A stretch of 64,000 bases of DNA, from assembly GCA_002698785.1 (NCBI GenBank), contig PAAG01000014.1, forward strand, positions 186,001 to 250,000, in the 5' to 3' direction. Origin of the DNA: Verrucomicrobiales bacterium (GTDB lineage: Bacteria; Verrucomicrobiota; Verrucomicrobiia; Verrucomicrobiales; DEV007). Positions 52,068-61,168 of the stretch are shown here, piece after piece (within the stretch, counting starts at the first letter, position 1; every line of letters starts with the position of its first letter). The translations under genes were made by a program, and so were the position numbers. The notes below the pieces were generated by a model, which saw nothing but the letters and a program-made list of their open reading frames with translations, did no database searches and had not been told where the DNA came from.

Positions 52068-52967
52068 TCACTCAACATTAGATGGATACAAAAACAGATC
52101 AGAGTCCGAAGTTGCTTCATCAACAAGCGCCATGATTCTGGGTGTTATATCCAGCAAAGTGAAGTCGCTCGAAATGTGAAGCACCCTCTCTCGAGAACCG
52201 AAACCTATGTCAACAATAAGAGAATATTCATTTCCACATTCGTCGAGTACAAGATCGATCGCCCGTTTCCGGAAATCCACTCCACTGATTCGTACCCCGG
52301 TCGCTACCTTTGTTTGACTTTTAAGGGCACCGATTTCATCTGAGAGGCTAATTGCAGCTCTACGCTCCTCAGCATTCAACTCTTGTCTTTCCTTCGTCAG
52401 GTTTCCTTTATCATCGGTCTTAAAAGCAATCCGATCCATTTGCTCCTGTAACTCCCTGATCTCCTCCAGCTTTATTAGACGCGCTGGTGAATTCTCACGA
52501 GCCTCTCGTATCAGGTCAAACGTCCGACTCGAAATGGCATTCCTTACGTCGTCCAGATCTACGACTGCGACTTTTGGTCGACCTCCGTCGCTCATCAGTT
52601 TCAGACGACTATCCTCGACTTCCGCTCTGAGCGAATCTAAGCGATTTCGCACTTCAGTCGGTTTAGTCGATTGAGAGTTACCTTTTGTGAGCTGCACATC
52701 CAACATTCCAATCAAATCAACTTCCCGTTTCTTTGACTCCTCCAGCATTCTCGATGCGTCCCTTAAATCGTCCTCAGCATTAGTCAATTGCTTACTCAAA
52801 CGGTCACGCTCCTCTGTTGCGAGAAGCAAGTGCCTTTCCATCAAAGCAATTTCCTTTTGAGCTAATGACAGCCTTTGTAATGCAGTCGGTTCTTCCTTGT
52901 TTCCACATCCTGCGAAAAACAAGACAAGGAAAATGAAAGATAGTAACGAGATTGCCCTCTTGTTCAT
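52068..52967 (-). CDS. Coiled-coil lipoprotein
   Basis: A 299-aa protein from the ATG of MNKRAISLLSFIFLVLF, ending its signal in a lipobox LFFAGC, so it is probably a lipid-anchored exported protein. Residues 30-100 and 160-205 are predicted coiled coils rich in Glu, Arg and Leu. A C-terminal globular part (about 225-299) has GVRISGVDFRKRAIDLVLDECG and ends with YPSNVE. This layout, with charged N-terminal helices, resembles OmpH/Skp-like chaperones, but I cannot confirm it. Confidence 0.65.
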   Translation of the reverse strand: MNKRAISLLSFIFLVLFFAGCGNKEEPTALQRLSLAQKEIALMERHLLLATEERDRLSKQLTNAEDDLRDASRMLEESKKREVDLIGMLDVQLTKGNSQSTKPTEVRNRLDSLRAEVEDSRLKLMSDGGRPKVAVVDLDDVRNAISSRTFDLIREARENSPARLIKLEEIRELQEQMDRIAFKTDDKGNLTKERQELNAEERRAAISLSDEIGALKSQTKVATGVRISGVDFRKRAIDLVLDECGNEYSLIVDIGFGSRERVLHISSDFTLLDITPRIMALVDEATSDSDLFLYPSNVE

Positions 52968-53027
52968 TGAGTATACCGCTTTGAGGCCGCAGTATACTGC
53001 AAACACCGTGGGAATTTGGCAACAATT

Positions 53028-54410
53028 CTACGCCATAATTTCCTTCACTACTCGCCCGTGCACGTCCGTGAGGCGAAAATCGCGTCCCGCATAGCGATAC
53101 GTCAGCTTCTCGTGATCGATACCTAACAGGTGCATTATCGTCGCGTGCAGATCATGCATGTGCACCTTATTCTCAACCGCCTGAAACCCGAATTCATCCG
53201 TAGCGCCATAGGCAAACCCAGGCTTCACACCTCCACCTGCCAACCAGACCGTAAACCCGCGAGGATTGTGATCTCGTCCGTTGTTTCCCTGTGAAAAAGG
53301 AGTTCGTCCAAACTCTGCGCCCCACCACACCAACGTGTCTTCCAACAGCCCGCGTCGCTTCAGATCAGTCAGTAGCCCCGCAATCGGTCGATCCACCTGC
53401 TGAGCCAGCGGCTCGTGTTTTGGCATATTACTGTGCTGATCCCAAACGGGTGTCGCGGAATTATCACAGTGGCTCACCTGGATGAACCGAACTCCTGACT
53501 CAGCCAACTGACGAGCGGCGAGACACTGCCGCCCGAAGCCATCCGTTCCATCACCGCCGATACCATACAGCTCTTGAGTCGCTCGACTCTCCCGCTCGAC
53601 ATCGACCAGTTCAGTCGCATGACTCTGCATCCGCCACGCCAGCTCGTGCGACTGAATGGCTCCGTCTACCAGAGGGTGGGTTGCCTCTCCCGCCTGCAAT
53701 TGATTCAACTCATGGAGAAAATCCCTCTCTCGTTGAAGAGACTCGGCACCAAGGGGGCTTGTTAGATTCCTGATCTCCGGCAGAGCATTCGGGTTTCCGG
53801 GCTGCCCTAACACAGTTCCTTGATGGAAAGCGGGTAGAAATGCATTCCCATAATTTCGCGGACCGCCCTTATTGGCAGGAGGATTCACCGTTACGAAAGC
53901 CGGCAAATTCTGGTTCTCAGCCCCGAGGCCATAGCTGATCCACGCACCCATAGAAGGACGCACCAGGTTCGTCGCTCCAGTATGAAGAAACAGCGTCGCT
54001 GGACCGTGTGCCACTCCCTCGGTGTGCATCGAGTGAATGAAGCAAAGATCATCAACATGCTTCGCCACCTCGGGAAACAGAGATGACGACCAGCGCCCAC
54101 ACTCTCCATACTGCTTGAAATCCCAGAACGGTTTCATCACAGGTCGTTGTTCGACCTCACGACTACGCGGGACATAGAATCCCACTTCCCGGTCATGCTG
54201 CTTGATCAATTCCGGCTTGTAATCATACGTATCCACCTGGCTTGGTCCGCCCTGCATGAAAAGGAAAATCACTCGCTTTGCTCGAGGCGCGATGACTGGA
54301 GTCTGGTTTGCGAATGCAGAAAACGCGAGACTACCAAATCCACATGCAGTCGCTTTCAATAAGTCCCGGCGGGATGGTTGGGGGAAAATCGGACTCATAT
54401 CTGTATACAT
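53028..54410 (-). CDS. DUF1501 family protein (pair 2)
   Basis: About 460 aa with a Tat-type leader (PSRRDLLKATACGFGSLAFSAFA). The phosphatase/sulfatase-like core shows in VIFLFMQGGPSQVDTYDYKP, QVSHCDNSATPVWDQHSN and WWGAEFGRTPFSQGNNGRDHNP, and the C-terminal domain ends in LLGIDHEKLTYRYAGRDFRLTDVHG. Start candidates are 54410, 4 bp after the upstream stop, or 54398. It pairs with the DUF1549/DUF1553 gene in the same order as pair 1. Confidence 0.9.
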   Translation of the reverse strand: MYTDMSPIFPQPSRRDLLKATACGFGSLAFSAFANQTPVIAPRAKRVIFLFMQGGPSQVDTYDYKPELIKQHDREVGFYVPRSREVEQRPVMKPFWDFKQYGECGRWSSSLFPEVAKHVDDLCFIHSMHTEGVAHGPATLFLHTGATNLVRPSMGAWISYGLGAENQNLPAFVTVNPPANKGGPRNYGNAFLPAFHQGTVLGQPGNPNALPEIRNLTSPLGAESLQRERDFLHELNQLQAGEATHPLVDGAIQSHELAWRMQSHATELVDVERESRATQELYGIGGDGTDGFGRQCLAARQLAESGVRFIQVSHCDNSATPVWDQHSNMPKHEPLAQQVDRPIAGLLTDLKRRGLLEDTLVWWGAEFGRTPFSQGNNGRDHNPRGFTVWLAGGGVKPGFAYGATDEFGFQAVENKVHMHDLHATIMHLLGIDHEKLTYRYAGRDFRLTDVHGRVVKEIMA

Positions 54411-54414
54411 TCTA

Positions 54415-57243
54415 CTATCGTAAAAATCGAAAATCGACCGACGCGAAAAGGGCTCGCTGCAGCGCCGACCAAGCTTCGGCATCATCGCTCTCTGCTGTAT
54501 CTCCCGACTCGCGGAGAAATCGAAGAGCTAGATCTACCTCTTTGGCTTTTGGAGTACGCCCCAAGGTCTTTCGGAAGGCGACCACCACGCGCTCTCTGTC
54601 GGAATCCAAGGATTCCTGCAACAACTCACTCGCCGCTTCTGAGGCGCGTCGATGCACAAAGTCACTGTTCGTCAGGTACAGCGCCTGCGTCGGAATGGTG
54701 CTACGAGCGCGCCTCCCCATGGAGAAGTTCGGGTTGGCGAAATCGAAAACGTTGAACATCTCGTGCCCCGAGTTCCGAAACACTGGCACATAGATGCTGC
54801 GCTTCATTGTCGTGAACTCGTATCCAAACTCACTCTTGAAATCACCCGGTAAAGAAGCTCCGCCTCTCCTCGTATCCAACGTTCCCGAAAGGCGCAGCAT
54901 GGCATCCCGCATGGACTCCGCATCGAGAAGTCGGAGGTGACCCTTCCAATACAATTTGTTTTCCGGATCTACCTGGAGAGCTTTGCTGTTTTCGAATTCA
55001 CTGGATCGCGAATAGACATCCGACAACATGATCTCTCTAACAAGAGCCCTCGTCGACCACTCCGAATCGATCAATCGCTGTGCAAGGAAATCGAGCAACT
55101 CAGGATGAGTAGGGGCTTCTCCCGTCACTCCGAAGTTGTCTGCGGTGCGCACGAGCCCCTCTCCCATCAACTTCAACCAGATCCGGTTTGCAAGCACTCT
55201 AGCCGTCAGCGGATTGTTTGAATCCGTCAACCACTGGGCCAATTCCAGACGACCACTTGCGTCGGCTGGTATCTCGGGTTTCTGCCAACTGGCTACCTCG
55301 AGAAATCCACGCGGAACCGCTTCCCCTCGATTTCCCTCTACCCCTCGAATCCGCAACTCGGTGTCACCAATTGCTTCCATCCCTCTATCGACTACGCTCA
55401 TCGCTGTAGGTATGTCAGGCTTTCCAGACTTCAGCTTCTTGAGACGCTTTTCCGCATCAGCGAGAGAATTTTCTAAAGCAGCAATCTGTCGCGATACGCC
55501 ATCTTCTTCACGATCCTCGAAATTCTCGGGAAGCCACTGGATTGCATCGACGATGATATGGCCGTTCTCCTCACTTCGATTACTGATCGTGACCTGGGGG
55601 GAAGCCCCGGTAGGAATCTCGAACACCCCAACCGTCTGAAACAGGTCATCATGCTCTGGATCGAGCTTCTGATTAATGGTCGAAACGTGAACTTCCTCTC
55701 CGATACGAACTTCAATCGGCGTCTTGGTATTCCGACTGGGTCCGGAAGAATAGGACACACGCAGTTCATATCGCCCTGGCCTTTCGACCTTGGCGCGAAA
55801 AATCACAGCCTTCTGGGACCGATGCTCGTTCCGGTCGTGAATATATCCAGCACCAATCCATCGCCCCGAGTGCGTTGATTCCTGCCACTCCCCGATCTTT
55901 TCAGCCTCTGTGTCATCAACCACAATCCCGGGTAGCGACATAGCCGGCACGCTTTTCATTCGGCCTCCGGTGCCTCTTCCCATCTCTGCGAGCGCATCTT
56001 TGTAGGTTTTGATTTCTTTCTCCAGCTCACTGGATTCCCTCTCATACTCCGCGATCGCCAGTTGCGCCTCTCGCGTGGGAGGAATCGGTTCCGTATGCCA
56101 CTTCGACACATTGGCATGAGTCACAAAATCGGTGCTTTTGAAGATTCCGGCGAGCGCATAATAATCCTTCGTCGGGATCGGATCGAATTTGTGATCGTGG
56201 CAGCGAGCACATCCAATCGTCTGCCCGAGAAACGCTCGACCGATAGTATCGAGCTGCTCATCGACGATCTCCATTTCGAGCTCGTCTTTGTTTTGGTTCT
56301 CGTAGTTGTGTGGCCCCAGCACAAGAAAACCGGTCGCGATGAGATTCTCCTGACGCTGCTTCAAGTCACGATACGGCAAAAGGTCACCGGCGATTTGTAA
56401 GCGGATGAGTTCATCCAGGGGACGATCTTGCGAAAACGAATCGATCACAAAATCTCGGAATCGCCACGCCTCACGAAATGCCATCGCCCGACCTCCACCG
56501 CTTGTATCGGCGTAGCGAGCCAGATCCAGCCAGTGCCGACCCCAGCGTTCGCCGAACTCGGCGGTCGCCATCCACCGGTCAATCAACTCGGTCCACTTTT
56601 CCCGAGAGGGATCAGAGAGAAACTCCTCCTGCTCTTCAACCGTCGGAATGAACCCGGTCAGGTCGACTCTCGCTCGACGCAATCTCTGTTCCGGCGTGGC
56701 CGCAGGAGCGGCATCGAGTCCTACCTCCACCAGTTTTGCATCAATAAAATCGTCGATCGAATTCTTCTTTCCGAATTCCACCTGCCGTTCACGAAAAGAC
56801 CAGAACTCCTTTCCCTCTTCAATACTGAGCCCACCTTCGTTCAACTCTTCTGACGGCTCATTCCTCGGATCGGGAAGCCCCCTACGAACCCACTCTTCAA
56901 AATCGGCGATCACAGACTCAGGCATTTTTCCTTCCGGAGGCATCTCCAGATCGGGATCTGCATACCGAATCGTCTCAATCAGAAGACTTCCGTCGAGATC
57001 TCCGGGAATAGCCGCCGGGCCAGAATCTCCACCGACTTGCCATCCGGCTCGACGATCAAGCCACAACCCACCTTTCCTTTTGTCCGCCTCTTCGGAGTGG
57101 CACTCGTAGCAATGCTCAATGAGTGCAGGACGAATCTTCGATTCAAAAAAGTGCAGGTCGCCCTCCGAAATAGAGCCCGCCACGGCAGCATTCATGCTGC
57201 AGAAAAGCGCGATCACAATAATTGTGGCGAAGCGGGAAAACAT
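54415..57243 (-). CDS. PSCyt1-DUF1549-DUF1553 (planctomycete-type cytochrome) protein (pair 2)
   Basis: A 942-aa exported protein. Signal peptide (1-22), then the PSCyt1 heme domain with CYECH (45-49), then DUF1549 with a second heme motif CARCH in IGCARCHDHKFDPIPT, a central beta-sandwich segment like a carbohydrate-binding or CBM-like module (about 430-590, AKVERPGRYELRVSYSSG), and DUF1553 at the C-terminus (NPLTARVLANRIWLKLMGEG). It carries the full domain set, unlike the pair 1 copy. Function of the family is unknown; two hemes and a sugar-binding-like module suggest periplasmic redox chemistry on glycans, as inference. Confidence 0.9.
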   Translation of the reverse strand: MFSRFATIIVIALFCSMNAAVAGSISEGDLHFFESKIRPALIEHCYECHSEEADKRKGGLWLDRRAGWQVGGDSGPAAIPGDLDGSLLIETIRYADPDLEMPPEGKMPESVIADFEEWVRRGLPDPRNEPSEELNEGGLSIEEGKEFWSFRERQVEFGKKNSIDDFIDAKLVEVGLDAAPAATPEQRLRRARVDLTGFIPTVEEQEEFLSDPSREKWTELIDRWMATAEFGERWGRHWLDLARYADTSGGGRAMAFREAWRFRDFVIDSFSQDRPLDELIRLQIAGDLLPYRDLKQRQENLIATGFLVLGPHNYENQNKDELEMEIVDEQLDTIGRAFLGQTIGCARCHDHKFDPIPTKDYYALAGIFKSTDFVTHANVSKWHTEPIPPTREAQLAIAEYERESSELEKEIKTYKDALAEMGRGTGGRMKSVPAMSLPGIVVDDTEAEKIGEWQESTHSGRWIGAGYIHDRNEHRSQKAVIFRAKVERPGRYELRVSYSSGPSRNTKTPIEVRIGEEVHVSTINQKLDPEHDDLFQTVGVFEIPTGASPQVTISNRSEENGHIIVDAIQWLPENFEDREEDGVSRQIAALENSLADAEKRLKKLKSGKPDIPTAMSVVDRGMEAIGDTELRIRGVEGNRGEAVPRGFLEVASWQKPEIPADASGRLELAQWLTDSNNPLTARVLANRIWLKLMGEGLVRTADNFGVTGEAPTHPELLDFLAQRLIDSEWSTRALVREIMLSDVYSRSSEFENSKALQVDPENKLYWKGHLRLLDAESMRDAMLRLSGTLDTRRGGASLPGDFKSEFGYEFTTMKRSIYVPVFRNSGHEMFNVFDFANPNFSMGRRARSTIPTQALYLTNSDFVHRRASEAASELLQESLDSDRERVVVAFRKTLGRTPKAKEVDLALRFLRESGDTAESDDAEAWSALQRALFASVDFRFLR

Positions 57244-57323
57244 CAGGATCGTTTATACCGAACGAGTTCGGAATAGAGAATCCCGCCATCACGCGCCTTT
57301 TTGCGTGTCCAATGTTCTTGCCC

Positions 57324-57344
57324 GCCGATTCAGGGAGAATCGGC
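57324..57344 (-). terminator. Hairpin downstream of the transglutaminase operon
   Basis: GCCGATTC (57324-57331) and GAATCGGC (57337-57344) form a perfect 8-bp stem around a 5-base loop, 6 bp after the end of the minus-strand transglutaminase gene. No U tract follows on the minus strand, so it may be a Rho-dependent or processed 3' end. Confidence 0.5.
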
Positions 57345-57349
57345 AACAA

Positions 57350-58243
57350 CTAAGAGATCCTTTGCGACTGGATATTTACCTCCATCGGGAGCGCCGTATT
57401 TCCCAGTCCTTCAAAGCTTCCGGATATGGGCATCACTCCACGCGGATGATGACTCACAGCAACCGCCACGTGCCCCTCCCCGACAGGCTTCCCAATGGAA
57501 GGATCAAAGCCTACCCAGCCTCGATCCGGAAGATACGCCTCCATCCACGCATGGGTTGATCCTTTTCCAACCTTCGAATTCTGGCTTTCGAGATAGCCGC
57601 TGACAAAACGAGTCGCGAACCCGATGCACCTCCCTGCCTCCATCATCAACACTGCCGTGTCTCGGCAGGATCCAGTCTCTTTCTGCAGCGTTTCCGTTGG
57701 TGATTGCACTCCAGACACCTCTCTTCGCTGATACCCTACCCGTTCATTGATCGCTGCTGCGATTCGCTCAAAGATCGGTGCTCGTGTCCCAGTCGAAGGG
57801 AGGACATTCAGCCCTCGCACCCACTTCCTTACTGCTTCCACCTCTGGCGGATAAACTGACCTCCGATAGAGATGCGACGCAGATTCCTCAATACCCGGAT
57901 AATAGGCGGGATATTCTTCCCCTTGCAACGCCTCGTCTTCTTCAGCCCAATCCGGCACGGGGTACTTGCAGATCGTGAACTCACTACGAATCGCCAAGGT
58001 ATCAGCCATATCAAGCAGCTCAGCACGAGCCAGGATATTGCTGTAAATGTCCTGATACCAATGTAGCCGTGCATCAGGCGATACGGACACATCCAACTTT
58101 TCAACCCTCTCGAAATGACTTTCCCGCGGACGAAGCACAAGTCGGTGGGGACCGAAACGAACCGGTCCAGAATATCGGTAAATCGTTTCGTGGATAAAGT
58201 GCAGGCGTACAACGCTCTCGTGAGCTGTATCGACAACTTCCAT
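57350..58243 (-). CDS. Transglutaminase-like protein (Bact_transglu_N type)
   Basis: A 297-aa cytoplasmic protein. The N-terminal bacterial transglutaminase-like domain shows FIHETIYRYSGPVRFGPHRLVLRPR. The catalytic triad is C193 (TGSCRDTAVLM), H231 (STHAWMEAY) and D247 (WVGFDPS), intact and with the usual spacing. Such proteins are often proteases or peptide hydrolases rather than cross-linkers. It is 32 bp after a second transglutaminase-like gene, so the two are one operon. Confidence 0.88.
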   Translation of the reverse strand: MEVVDTAHESVVRLHFIHETIYRYSGPVRFGPHRLVLRPRESHFERVEKLDVSVSPDARLHWYQDIYSNILARAELLDMADTLAIRSEFTICKYPVPDWAEEDEALQGEEYPAYYPGIEESASHLYRRSVYPPEVEAVRKWVRGLNVLPSTGTRAPIFERIAAAINERVGYQRREVSGVQSPTETLQKETGSCRDTAVLMMEAGRCIGFATRFVSGYLESQNSKVGKGSTHAWMEAYLPDRGWVGFDPSIGKPVGEGHVAVAVSHHPRGVMPISGSFEGLGNTALPMEVNIQSQRIS

Positions 58244-58275
58244 GTTCAGAGTTGGGAAAATAATGACATTGTCCC

Positions 58276-59136
58276 CTAGATAAGGAACAACGCTTCTTCC
58301 CTCTCACGCAAGTCTTGTCTGAAAACGGGGGCAAACTCCTCTGACTCATGCTCCGAAAGCCCCACGGAAACATTAAGTCCCTGACCGCAGACATTGCCAT
58401 ACAAGGTGGCCACAGCTGCATCACTCGCGTCTCGACCGACCGCAATGCGGATCATTCCATTCAATGGGCCAAGGTGAGTCCCATCGAAAAGGAACCATGT
58501 GCCGTCGATGTAAACCTCGAACACCGCGTGAAAATCCTGCCACTGTAATTGATTGGAATAGACCGTGACATAGCGAGCAGGAATCGTCAGAGCTCTGCAA
58601 AATGCAATCCCCAAGTGGGCAAAATCACGGCAGACTCCGCTTCTCGATTCAAAGGTATCCAGTGCCCAGGACTGCTCATTGGAAGAACCGCTGTTGTAAC
58701 TGATGTGCTCATAGAGCCAGTCCTCAATCGCCATCGCTTGTGCAAGATGTCCCTCGATATGTCCGAAGAGATCACTCGCCACAGCCCTCATTCGGTCCGC
58801 AGGTGCATAGCGGCTGGGAAAGAGATACGGAATCACCTCAGGATCGAGTGTGCTTACGCCACACGTCTCAATCTGTTGAATCGGAACTGTTTGCACCGTA
58901 CTCCTTACCAGCGAAGAATAGTGAATCGCCAATTCACCCGGCTCCTCGACCTCATATTTGGTAAAGCGGTTTTCAGCGAAACCAACATTCATATCCTGCC
59001 GCTCGACCTCACGGCTTTCCGATAATTCCTCCTCAGATACATGCTGACCTGCGGTTCGGATGCAGGCCATGGAACACAGGATCGTGGAAGGTCCGTTGAC
59101 TTGATAGAAGAGAGAGCTTTTTACAGAGAATTGCAT
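58276..59136 (-). CDS. Transglutaminase-like protein, first of pair
   Basis: A 286-aa protein without a signal peptide. The core triad is C169 (SRSGVCRDFAHLG), H203 (WQDFHAVFEVY) and D218 (WFLFDGT). The N-terminal half is divergent from the second copy but has the same beta-sheet outline (YLFPSRYAPADRM lies before the core). It begins the operon, and a 26-bp perfect palindrome lies 59 bp before its start codon. Function of this family in the cytoplasm is unresolved. Confidence 0.86.
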   Translation of the reverse strand: MQFSVKSSLFYQVNGPSTILCSMACIRTAGQHVSEEELSESREVERQDMNVGFAENRFTKYEVEEPGELAIHYSSLVRSTVQTVPIQQIETCGVSTLDPEVIPYLFPSRYAPADRMRAVASDLFGHIEGHLAQAMAIEDWLYEHISYNSGSSNEQSWALDTFESRSGVCRDFAHLGIAFCRALTIPARYVTVYSNQLQWQDFHAVFEVYIDGTWFLFDGTHLGPLNGMIRIAVGRDASDAAVATLYGNVCGQGLNVSVGLSEHESEEFAPVFRQDLREREEALFLI

Positions 59137-59194
59137 TCAGAGAATTGGTTGTCGCAACTATAGCTCTCCCCGTGCCAATGCACCTGAAATTGGT

Positions 59195-59220
59195 GTCACT
59201 TGGAGATATCTCCAAGTGAC
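59195..59220. promoter_or_regulatory. Perfect 26-bp palindrome upstream of the transglutaminase operon
   Basis: Arms GTCACTTGGAGAT (59195-59207) and ATCTCCAAGTGAC (59208-59220) are exact complements with no spacer. It is in the 143-bp gap between accA and the transglutaminase genes, all on the minus strand. Being loop-free and without a U tract, it is better explained as a dimeric repressor or activator site than as a terminator. Confidence 0.6.
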
Positions 59221-59279
59221 TCGCCACGGTAAAGGCTGGTCACGGCAGTCGCACCCAGCCAGGAAAAGAGAACAGCAGC

Positions 59280-60263
59280 TTACGCGCTTCGGCGTCCACC
59301 ACGGTCTTTTACATCACCGAACTTCCGGAACTTCTCATATCGATTGTCGAGAAGATCGGTTTCAGGGAACGCATCCAACTCGTTGAGGTGCTTGATCAAA
59401 GCAGCCTTGAGATTCAGAGCAGAACCGAGGTGATCGTGATGGGCTCCACCCATAGGCTCGGGAATCACTTCATCAACGATATTGAGGTCAAGAAGATCGT
59501 TCGCGCTCAGCTTGAGAGCCTGTGCAGCCTCAGTTGCATACTTGCGGTCTTTCCAGAGAATAGCCGCACAACCTTCCGGACTGATCACAGAATAGTAAGC
59601 GTTCTCCATCATCAGAACACGATCGGCAATACCAATACCAAGCGCTCCACCCGATCCGCCTTCACCAATCACAACGGCAACGATAGGAACCGTAAGACGC
59701 ATCATCTCGCGCAGGTTGAAAGCGATTGCCTCGGCAATGTTGCGCTCTTCCGCTCCGATACCTGGATACGCTCCGGGAGTGTCGATCAAAGTGACGATAG
59801 GAAGCCTGAATTTTTCCGCCATACGCATTAGGCGCAAAGCCTTGCGGTAGCCCTCAGGGTGAGCACTACCGAAATTACGTCGTAGGTTCTCCTTCGTGTC
59901 CCGGCCCTTCTGGTGTCCGATCACAACCACCCGGCGGCCTTCGAGATAGGCAAATCCGGCCGGCATAGCCTCATCATCACCAATGTGGCGATCGCCATGA
60001 AGCTCCAGGAAGTCATCAAAAGAATGCTCCACATAGTCGAGCATGAAAGGACGCTGGACGTGGCGAGCGATCTGAACCCGCTGCCAGGGAGAAAGATTCC
60101 GATAAATGTCGGTCTTGGTTTTCGTGAGTTTATCCTCAATCCGCTTCATCTCACTCGACATATCGATGTCACTGTCAGACGCGCGGTCCCGAAGCTCAGC
60201 AAGCTGACGCTCAAGGTTTACAATTGGTTTTTCGAACTCAAGAGGTTCTGCAATCAGGCTCAT
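59280..60263 (-). CDS. accA: Acetyl-CoA carboxylase carboxyltransferase subunit alpha
   Basis: A 327-aa subunit that, with AccD, carboxylates acetyl-CoA from carboxybiotin to start fatty acid synthesis. The N-terminal helical part (FEKPIVNLERQLAELRDRA), LSPWQRVQIARHVQRPFMLDYV and the oxyanion-forming GEGGSGGALGIGIADRVLMMENAYYSVISPEG are typical. Length is normal. It follows the LysM protein by 30 bp on the same strand. Confidence 0.95.
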   Translation of the reverse strand: MSLIAEPLEFEKPIVNLERQLAELRDRASDSDIDMSSEMKRIEDKLTKTKTDIYRNLSPWQRVQIARHVQRPFMLDYVEHSFDDFLELHGDRHIGDDEAMPAGFAYLEGRRVVVIGHQKGRDTKENLRRNFGSAHPEGYRKALRLMRMAEKFRLPIVTLIDTPGAYPGIGAEERNIAEAIAFNLREMMRLTVPIVAVVIGEGGSGGALGIGIADRVLMMENAYYSVISPEGCAAILWKDRKYATEAAQALKLSANDLLDLNIVDEVIPEPMGGAHHDHLGSALNLKAALIKHLNELDAFPETDLLDNRYEKFRKFGDVKDRGGRRSA

Positions 60264-60293
60264 ATCTCACGGAGGTGGGTTAGAGTTTCAGGT

Positions 60294-61142
60294 TTAATTC
60301 ACCAAGTTAACATTGGCCCCGACTCGAAGGATCGTAAATAACTCTTCCATATCGGCTTTTGCAAGCATCACTCCAAACGGTTTCGATCCACCGTCGTCGG
60401 AATCCTTCACTTGCTGGCGAATGAAAAGTCCAATCTTTCCCGTCCTGACCCATTTACTGCAATTCAGATAATTTTCATCTGTAAAATTCACAGGCCGATC
60501 CACATACCACGCGACCTTCTCACTCACCGTCGTCGCGACCGGAGCTCGCATGTCCGGGGGCAGATGTTTGTCTACGATCTCGTATTCTTTGAAAAACGTC
60601 TCCTCATCCAACACCGTCACAGTGCCCTTGTCGAGACTGATCTCCACGTTGAATTTTAGAGGAAAAACTGTCAGAACTTCATCAGGATAAATGAATTCCG
60701 TAGTTTTCCCATTGGTCCGCATGATGTAGTCGATCGTGGTCTCATTTCGACGCGCAATCGTTACCAGAGCCTCTCCCCGTTTGACCGTGTGCTCCCCCTT
60801 CCCTTTGAGCGGGATCTTGGAAATCAGCAAATCCAAGTTCACCTCGCCGACGATCCGCTTTGCTTCGTCATAAGTCTTTGATTCGGGGAAATACTGCATC
60901 AAATAAAGGAGCCTGTCCCGGGCCGACAGCAATTCGCCGTCCTGTAGCAGCTTGATCGCCGCATCAAAGTGACGTTTCCCGAGATCTGGCTTCTCCAGAG
61001 TCTGCTGACCCTTTCCCGAAATATGGCGGGTCACGGCGATGTCTGGCTGCATTACCTTCTTCCAATAGAACCACGCTCCGGCTGCTCCCGCAGCACAGAT
61101 TACCAAGGCAATGAAGGCCAGAAAAAATTTGAACCGAGCCAT
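60294..61142 (-). CDS. LysM protein with degenerate L,D-transpeptidase-like domain
   Basis: A 282-aa protein from MARFKFFLAFIALVI. Residues 5-27 form a membrane anchor; residues 118-161 are a LysM domain (HTVKRGEALVTIARRNETTIDYI), which binds glycan chains. Residues 165-282 have the outline of a YkuD L,D-transpeptidase (FNVEISLDKGTVTVLDEE, closing VMLAKADMEELFTILRVGANVNLV), but the segment that should read SxGCIRLxNxD is SKPFGVMLAKADM, so catalytic Cys and its His partner are absent. It probably binds the wall without catalysis. A longer start at 61262 would lose the anchor position. Confidence 0.72.
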   Translation of the reverse strand: MARFKFFLAFIALVICAAGAAGAWFYWKKVMQPDIAVTRHISGKGQQTLEKPDLGKRHFDAAIKLLQDGELLSARDRLLYLMQYFPESKTYDEAKRIVGEVNLDLLISKIPLKGKGEHTVKRGEALVTIARRNETTIDYIMRTNGKTTEFIYPDEVLTVFPLKFNVEISLDKGTVTVLDEETFFKEYEIVDKHLPPDMRAPVATTVSEKVAWYVDRPVNFTDENYLNCSKWVRTGKIGLFIRQQVKDSDDGGSKPFGVMLAKADMEELFTILRVGANVNLVN

Positions 61143-61168
61143 GTGATCCAGAAACGCTGGAAGGTATC

